From: Gammaproteobacteria bacterium
GTDB lineage: Bacteria; Pseudomonadota; Gammaproteobacteria; Xanthomonadales; Xanthomonadaceae
Direction: 5' to 3'
DNA: 12,159 bases
Assembly (NCBI GenBank): GCA_024642445.1
Contig: JAHEBG010000011.1
Location: 1 to 12,159, forward strand
Numbering within the stretch: the stretch's first letter is position 1; each line of letters starts with the position of its first letter. Under the pieces are notes generated by a model, which searched no databases, was not told the DNA's origin, and was given only the letters and a program-made list of their open reading frames with translations. This document shows, in pieces, positions 7,364 through 12,159 of the stretch. Made by a program: the position numbers and the translations under genes.

Positions 7364-7801
7364 ATGAAAACACCTGCGCTGGTAATGATGCTGTTGATAG
7401 CCATGCCGTCGTTTGCCAGTGAGCGCAAGCAGTCGATGATGGAAAAAATGCAGGCACGCAAAGCCTTTGTATCCCAATTTGCCCAGGAGCCCAAGGCCAG
7501 CGTGAGCTTTTTGCGTCAATATGATTTTGAACCACTGGGCCAGCACAGTTTATTGTTATACGAGTCGATGAATCGCGCGTATCTGGTGGAAATTGAAGAC
7601 TTCTGTACGGATTTGCCCTGGGTTATGGCTATCGGTATCGATACCAATACCTCGAACCTCAACGCCAAATTCGACAGCATCCATGTGCGAGACAGGTCAT
7701 GCCGTATTTTGGAAATTAGGCCTGTGGATGTCAAGGCCATGAAGGCCGAACAGAAGCGCCTTAAGGCCGAAAAGAAGGCTGCGGAAACCGCCGACAGCTA
7801 A
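7364..7801 (+). CDS. Secreted DUF6491-like protein
   Basis: 145-residue exported protein of unknown function. A signal peptide (MKTPALVMMLLIAMPSFA) probably ends after Ala18. The mature part has a central region with SVSFLRQYDFEPLGQHSLLL, a bulky-residue stretch YLVEIEDFC, then CTDLPWVMAIGI, a FDSIHVRD segment and CRILEIRPVDVKAMK. The two cysteines (in EDFCTD and RSCRIL) recur in the DUF6491 proteins I know from Xanthomonadaceae and may form a disulfide in the periplasm. The tail is a lysine/alanine/glutamate-rich helix (about 125-145). The assignment to DUF6491 rests on this pattern, not on a search. The stop lies 4 nt from the stop of the convergent yggX, with no clear hairpin between them, so the two transcripts probably overlap. 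Confidence 0.85.
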   Translation: MKTPALVMMLLIAMPSFASERKQSMMEKMQARKAFVSQFAQEPKASVSFLRQYDFEPLGQHSLLLYESMNRAYLVEIEDFCTDLPWVMAIGIDTNTSNLNAKFDSIHVRDRSCRILEIRPVDVKAMKAEQKRLKAEKKAAETADS

Positions 7802-7805
7802 GCAC

Positions 7806-8072
7806 TTAAGCCGGTATGTAGCCTTTTGGCTTATCCGCGCCACCATCAAACAGAAACTTTTCCATTTCCGCCTGCAGAAAGGCCCGGTGTTTCGGATCCA
7901 GCGGAGACAGGCGGTTTTCATTGATTAGCATGGTCTGATGTGCCAGCCATTCGGCCCAGGCAGTTTTACCGATGTGATTGAACACCCGCTGGCCGATTTC
8001 TCCCGGCCAAGGCGCGAAATCGAGGCCCTCGGTTTCAGTTTGCGACTTTTCACAAAATACAGTACGGGTCAT
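7806..8072 (-). CDS. yggX: Oxidative damage protection / Fe(II)-trafficking protein YggX
   Basis: Cytoplasmic protein of 88 residues linked to protection of Fe-S enzymes from oxidants. The sequence follows E. coli YggX along its length: MTRTVFC with the conserved Cys7, [16 protein letters not shown], the [15 protein letters not shown] core, and EMEKFLFDG near the end. It is the last gene of ftsY-mutY-yggX. Its ATG overlaps the mutY TGA by four bases (ATGA), and GAAGG sits 7 nt upstream inside mutY. The mutY-yggX pairing is also found in E. coli, which supports a shared role in the response to oxidative damage. Confidence 0.97.
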   Translation of the reverse strand: MTRTVFCEKSQTETEGLDFAPWPGEIGQRVFNHIGKTAWAEWLAHQTMLINENRLSPLDPKHRAFLQAEMEKFLFDGGADKPKGYIPA

Positions 8073-9112
8073 GGCAGGGCCTTCAAAAGTTTACGGATAG
8101 GCGAGGGCAGGCCGTGTTGGTCCAGTGCATCCAAGCCAATCCAATGCAATGCATCATTATCGCGTATTTGCGGCATTGCCGTGGGTACATTCCACAGCAA
8201 AGGTTTTATCAGTAGCCGGTAATGGCTGAAGCCGTGCAAGACAGGAGGCAGTGTCAGTGCCGCCTGTGACAACGGCGCATACACTAGCGCTTGATTTTCA
8301 GCGTCTTGCAGGGTTTCGGCCTCGGGCAAGGAGTACAGTCCGCCCCACAGTCCAGCTTCCGGGCGTCTTTGCATCAATACCCGGCGCGAGTCGTCACGCA
8401 TTACCAGCATGAAGCGTTCCTGTTGTGGCAGCGGAGCACGTTTTTTACGGGCGGGAAAATCGGCAATACAATCTGTAGCCAAAGCAAGGCAATTACTGCG
8501 CATGGGGCAATCACTGCAGCGGGGCTTGCTGCGCGTGCATAGTGTGGCGCCCAAGTCCATCAGGGCCTGGGTGTAGTCAGCCATGTTTTCGGATGGCAAT
8601 AAGGATTCCGCAAGCTGCCAAAGGCGGTTATCCAAGTCTGCAGTTCCAGCCTGTCCCTTCGGGGTGAATACCCTAGACAACACCCGCTTCACATTGCCGT
8701 CCAATACGGCATGCCGTGCACCAAAAGCCTGGCTCATAATGGCACCGGCGGTTGAGCGCCCAATTCCCGGCAATGCCAACAGCGCCTCAAAACTCGCAGG
8801 AAGATTGCCGTTGTGATGTTCTGCGCAGTATTTGGCCGAGGCATGCAAATTGCGTGCACGAGAGTAATACCCAAGGCCTGCCCACGCTTGCATGACGCGG
8901 TCAGCCGGTGCATTGGCCAAAGCTTTCACGTCAGGAAAAATGGCCATGAAGGCATTGAAATACGGAATGACCGTTCGCACCTGCGTCTGCTGCAGCATGA
9001 TTTCTGAAATCCATACGCGATAGGCGCTGCGCGGATGTTGCCAGGGCAGGTCATGGCGGCCATGGACTTGGTGCCATGCCAGCAAGCTATCGGCGAAGTC
9101 GTATTCGACCAT
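8069..9112 (-). CDS. mutY: A/G-specific adenine glycosylase MutY
   Basis: DNA repair enzyme that removes adenine mispaired with 8-oxoguanine. It has 347 residues, near the 350 of E. coli. The N-terminal catalytic half has Glu37 in [12 protein letters not shown], the helix-hairpin-helix [13 protein letters not shown] (113-125), and the catalytic Asp138 in [10 protein letters not shown]. The [4Fe-4S] loop has Cys192, 199, 202 and 208, the same numbers as in E. coli. A NUDIX-like C-terminal domain (about 228-347) that reads 8-oxoG includes [16 protein letters not shown] and the FSHYRL motif (295-300). The start lies 5 nt after the ftsY stop with no clear Shine-Dalgarno, so translation is probably coupled to ftsY. 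All key residues are present. Confidence 0.98.
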   Translation of the reverse strand: MVEYDFADSLLAWHQVHGRHDLPWQHPRSAYRVWISEIMLQQTQVRTVIPYFNAFMAIFPDVKALANAPADRVMQAWAGLGYYSRARNLHASAKYCAEHHNGNLPASFEALLALPGIGRSTAGAIMSQAFGARHAVLDGNVKRVLSRVFTPKGQAGTADLDNRLWQLAESLLPSENMADYTQALMDLGATLCTRSKPRCSDCPMRSNCLALATDCIADFPARKKRAPLPQQERFMLVMRDDSRRVLMQRRPEAGLWGGLYSLPEAETLQDAENQALVYAPLSQAALTLPPVLHGFSHYRLLIKPLLWNVPTAMPQIRDNDALHWIGLDALDQHGLPSPIRKLLKALP

Positions 9113-9117
9113 GCCGT

Positions 9118-10134
9118 TTATCGTGGCAGCAATGCATCTACATAGGCATTCGGATCGAATGCGCGCAGATCTTCCGGTTTTTCTCCAAGCCCGATGAACC
9201 GGATGGGAAGTTTGAATTCACGTGCCAAGGCAAACACCACGCCGCCTTTGGCGGTGCCGTCCAACTTGGTAATGACCAGGCCGGTAACGCCCACCGAATC
9301 ATGAAAAGCGCGGCATTGATTCACAGCGTTTTGTCCGGTGGTGCCGTCGATGACCAGCAGCACTTCATGCGGTGCTGAGGCATCGATTTTACCCAGAACT
9401 CGTTTGATCTTCGCCAGCTCCGACATCAGATGGGTCTGGGTGTGCAGGCGGCCGGCGGTATCGGCAATCAGAATGTTGAAGTTACGGGCAGTTGCGGCCT
9501 GCAGTGCATCAAATGCCACGGAGGCCGGGTCGGCGTCTTGGCCCTGCGCGATGACGGCGACATTGTTGCGTTCACCCCAAATCTGCAGTTGCTCGACAGC
9601 AGCGGCACGGAAGGTATCACCCGCCGCCAGCATCAGGCTATGGCCTTCAGCCTGAAAGCGCCGTGCCAATTTGCCGATGGTAGTGGTTTTACCCACACCG
9701 TTAACCCCTACAGTCAGCAGCACGAACGGCTTGCTGCTCTCGGGAATCCGCAATGGAACGCTGACCGGTTCAAGTAACGCCAACAGCGAGGCACGCAGCG
9801 CATTCATCAGCGCTGCTGCATCGGTAAATTCTCGGGCTTTGAAACGACGCTGCAAATCTGCCATGATTTCCTGAGTGACGACCATGCCGACATCGGCACT
9901 GATCAATGCCGTTTCTACTTCGTCCAGCAGTTCCGGATCCAGTTTCGGATTGCGTGAAAACAACATGCCGAAGGTCCGGGCAAATACGGTTTTACCCAGC
10001 ACTGCTTTGGTTGCTTGCGGAGTATCGATGACGGTTTGTTGCGTTGCGCTATCTTCGGCTACAGTTGCTTCTTGCGCAGGAGCAATCGTTTTAGCGGGCG
10101 CACTTTCGGGCTTTTTCTTGAAAAAATCAAACAT
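9118..10134 (-). CDS. ftsY: Signal recognition particle receptor FtsY
   Basis: SRP-GTPase that docks ribosome-SRP complexes at the inner membrane for cotranslational insertion. It has 338 residues. A short, variable N-terminal A region (1-45, starting MFDFFKKKPE, with a basic amphipathic start that can bind membrane) contrasts with the long acidic A domain of E. coli FtsY (497 residues). The NG domain is complete: helical N domain about 48-125, P-loop GVNGVGKTT (143-151), DTFRAAAVEQL (173-183), DTAGR (225-229), TKLDGTAKGG (289-298) and the closing GLGEKPEDLRAF (315-326). It is the first gene of the ftsY-mutY-yggX operon and is divergent from rsmD, the classic ftsY neighbour. No good Shine-Dalgarno precedes the ATG. 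Confidence 0.97.
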   Translation of the reverse strand: MFDFFKKKPESAPAKTIAPAQEATVAEDSATQQTVIDTPQATKAVLGKTVFARTFGMLFSRNPKLDPELLDEVETALISADVGMVVTQEIMADLQRRFKAREFTDAAALMNALRASLLALLEPVSVPLRIPESSKPFVLLTVGVNGVGKTTTIGKLARRFQAEGHSLMLAAGDTFRAAAVEQLQIWGERNNVAVIAQGQDADPASVAFDALQAATARNFNILIADTAGRLHTQTHLMSELAKIKRVLGKIDASAPHEVLLVIDGTTGQNAVNQCRAFHDSVGVTGLVITKLDGTAKGGVVFALAREFKLPIRFIGLGEKPEDLRAFDPNAYVDALLPR

Positions 10135-10186
10135 GGTCGGATTCTAGGTCACAATAGTGCGGTTATTGAAGATATGGGGGCTTTAC
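10135..10186. promoter_or_regulatory. Divergent ftsY/rsmD intergenic region
   Basis: These 52 nt separate the two start codons and must carry regulatory signals for both sides, unless promoters lie inside the genes. Minus-strand TAGAAT (10141-10146) and TATTGT (10151-10156) are possible -10 boxes, but neither has a convincing -35. I cannot place a promoter with confidence. Confidence 0.3.
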
Positions 10187-11298
<1,112 letters not shown>

Positions 11299-11313
11299 TA
11301 ATAGAGGTGCACC

Positions 11314-11835
11314 ATGTCACGTAAATTCATTTCCTTCATTGCCTTGGCTTTAATGCTAGCGGTTTCTGCCTGCGCCGATAAAGAGGCTGAAAATAAACAA
11401 GCCGAAATTCCGGCCAAACTTCCAGTGCCGACCAGCACTGATGCCACAGAATGGCGCCAGTATTTGGGCAGCGTTGCAGTGCAACCGGCGTACCAGGAAG
11501 TAGTTACCGACCGTATCATTCCATACTTTCTGCCAGCCGACAGCAAAACAGCCGATAACTTGCCTAATACCGAAGTTTCCAGCCCGTACAGCCGTCAGAT
11601 GGAAATGGTGCAGCCGGCCATCCAGCGTACGGTTACCAAAGGCAATCTTCTGGTATTCGGATCGCCCGACAGCAGTACCTTGGCTGATTTCATTGTTGAA
11701 GCCTTTACCGGAGCCGTTCCTACAGCGCTTTCCGGCTCGCATGTGCTGTTCATTGGCAAGTCGGCGGACGCCGAACGTGTAAAAACGGCCGTTGAAGCGG
11801 CTGGCGGCGGCTTCTTGTTCGAAGAAATTCCATAA
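11314..11835 (+). CDS. Hypothetical lipoprotein between coaD and the ferredoxin gene
   Basis: Lipoprotein of 173 residues with a signal peptide (SRKFISFIALALML) and lipobox AVSAC, acylated Cys20. The residues after it are ADKE, so an inner-membrane retention signal (Asp at +2) is absent. An acidic/lysine linker (21-35) leads to a mixed alpha/beta domain with EWRQYLGSVAVQPAYQEVV, RIIPYFLPAD, the RQMEMVQPAIQ segment, GNLLVFGSPDSSTLADFI, HVLFIGKSADAERVKTAVEA, and a final GGGFLFEEI. The last part looks like a small beta-alpha-beta unit. I do not recognise a named family. AGAGG 6 nt upstream supports the start, which is 15 nt after the coaD stop, so co-transcription with coaD is likely. Confidence 0.85.
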   Translation: MSRKFISFIALALMLAVSACADKEAENKQAEIPAKLPVPTSTDATEWRQYLGSVAVQPAYQEVVTDRIIPYFLPADSKTADNLPNTEVSSPYSRQMEMVQPAIQRTVTKGNLLVFGSPDSSTLADFIVEAFTGAVPTALSGSHVLFIGKSADAERVKTAVEAAGGGFLFEEIP

Positions 11836-11855
11836 TCTCGACATTTCTGAAAAAT

Positions 11856-11884
11856 GCGGCCTGGCTTTGCCGGGCCGCTTTGGT
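11856..11884 (+). terminator. G+C-rich hairpin before the ferredoxin gene, possible weak terminator
   Basis: A 10-bp stem with one T-G pair (11856-11865 with 11869-11878) has the loop TTT. The run after it is broken (TTTGG TTT), so termination may be partial and some transcription could pass into the ferredoxin gene, which starts 16 nt beyond the stem. Confidence 0.55.
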
Positions 11885-11893
11885 TTAAAGCCA

Positions 11894-12157
11894 ATGGCAT
11901 TGCTCATCAATTCGCTCTGCATCAATTGTGATGTCTGTGAGCCGGCTTGTCCTAACCAAGCTATCACTCAGGGCGAAGACATCTATATCATTCATCCTGA
12001 ACGTTGCACCGAATGTGTCGGCCATTTCGACGAACCGCAGTGTGTGGTGGTTTGTCCGGTGGAATGCATCGATAAAGATCCCGAATATCAGGAAACCGAG
12101 AGCCAGTTATTGCAGAAGCTGTATCGTTTGCAGGAGCAAGCCAATGATGGGCTGTGA
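11894..12157 (+). CDS. YfhL-type 2[4Fe-4S] ferredoxin
   Basis: Small cytoplasmic electron carrier of 87 residues, close in length and sequence to E. coli YfhL (86). Nine cysteines are seen. The first set is C9, C12, C15 and C19 in CINCDVCEPACP. The second is C38 and C41 (CTECVGH), then C50, C54 and C58. The eight-residue loop between C41 and C50 (VGHFDEPQ) and the helical C-terminal tail (QLLQKLYRLQEQ) mark the YfhL/Allochromatium vinosum-type ferredoxins rather than simple clostridial ones; such ferredoxins have unusually low and split reduction potentials. The ATG at 11894 gives the family start MALLI; an in-frame upstream start would run inside the lipoprotein gene. The Shine-Dalgarno is poor. 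The redox partner is not evident from the neighbours. Confidence 0.95.
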   Translation: MALLINSLCINCDVCEPACPNQAITQGEDIYIIHPERCTECVGHFDEPQCVVVCPVECIDKDPEYQETESQLLQKLYRLQEQANDGL

Positions 12158-12159
12158 TT

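Noticed and set aside
10157..10186. GTG start for RsmD ten codons upstream
   Set aside because: The ATG at 10187 has GGGGG at ideal spacing and gives the normal family N-terminus.
11792..11893. Longer ferredoxin starting inside the lipoprotein gene
   Set aside because: The extra residues come from the hairpin and the other reading frame; MALLI at 11894 is the family start.
11356..11967. Open frame of 203 codons antisense to the lipoprotein and ferredoxin start
   Set aside because: It crosses two sense genes and the hairpin between them, has no ribosome binding site of note and no recognisable motif.

Overview
This window reads as a core chromosomal segment of a gammaproteobacterium, most likely a member or close relative of the Xanthomonadales/Lysobacterales. 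The evidence is the order pheS-pheT-ihfA-merR-tRNA-Pro, a DUF6491-type secreted protein, a mutY-yggX pair joined to ftsY, and an rsmD-coaD-(lipoprotein)-yfhL-type ferredoxin cluster. Base composition looks even across the window (mid-50s % G+C by eye, not counted). No insertion sequence, integrase, phage gene, toxin-antitoxin pair, CRISPR array or rRNA was seen. The taxonomic call is an inference from gene order and family membership.

Layout. (1) 1-3832, plus strand: the 3' part of pheS, complete pheT, ihfA, and a small MerR-type regulator that overlaps the end of ihfA. tRNA-Pro(GGG) and a strong hairpin terminator follow. (2) 3990-6240, minus strand: a small lipoprotein gene and, 19 nt downstream of it, a large acyl-CoA dehydrogenase of the DmdC-like architecture. 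(3) 6330-7118, plus strand: a stripped-down secreted S41 peptidase whose stop codon lies in the loop of a bidirectional terminator shared with tRNA-Phe(GAA) on the opposite strand (7133-7208). (4) 7364-7801, plus strand: a DUF6491-like secreted protein, convergent with the next block and only 4 nt from it. (5) 7806-10134, minus strand: the tightly packed operon ftsY-mutY-yggX. (6) 10187-12157, plus strand and divergent from ftsY: rsmD, coaD, a hypothetical lipoprotein and a YfhL-type 2[4Fe-4S] ferredoxin.

How the genes work together. The left block serves translation (both PheRS subunits, tRNA-Pro) and nucleoid architecture (IHF alpha). The right half combines membrane protein targeting (FtsY), rRNA modification (RsmD), CoA synthesis (CoaD), oxidative DNA repair (MutY) and iron/Fe-S handling (YggX, the ferredoxin, and MutY's own cluster). 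tRNA-Phe lies about 4 kb downstream of the genes for its own synthetase, but as a separate unit on the other strand.

The window is mostly ordinary housekeeping DNA, and I did not find a convincing new multi-gene system. The points most worth a second look are the PDZ-less S41 peptidase with a perfect 14-bp palindrome over its start codon, the terminator with a stop codon in its loop, the lipoprotein inside the coaD-ferredoxin cluster, and a possible alternative-hairpin leader before the ferredoxin gene. No gene-free stretch exceeds about 155 nt; the longest is 7209-7363, which holds the tRNA-Phe promoter and the 5' region of the DUF6491 gene.
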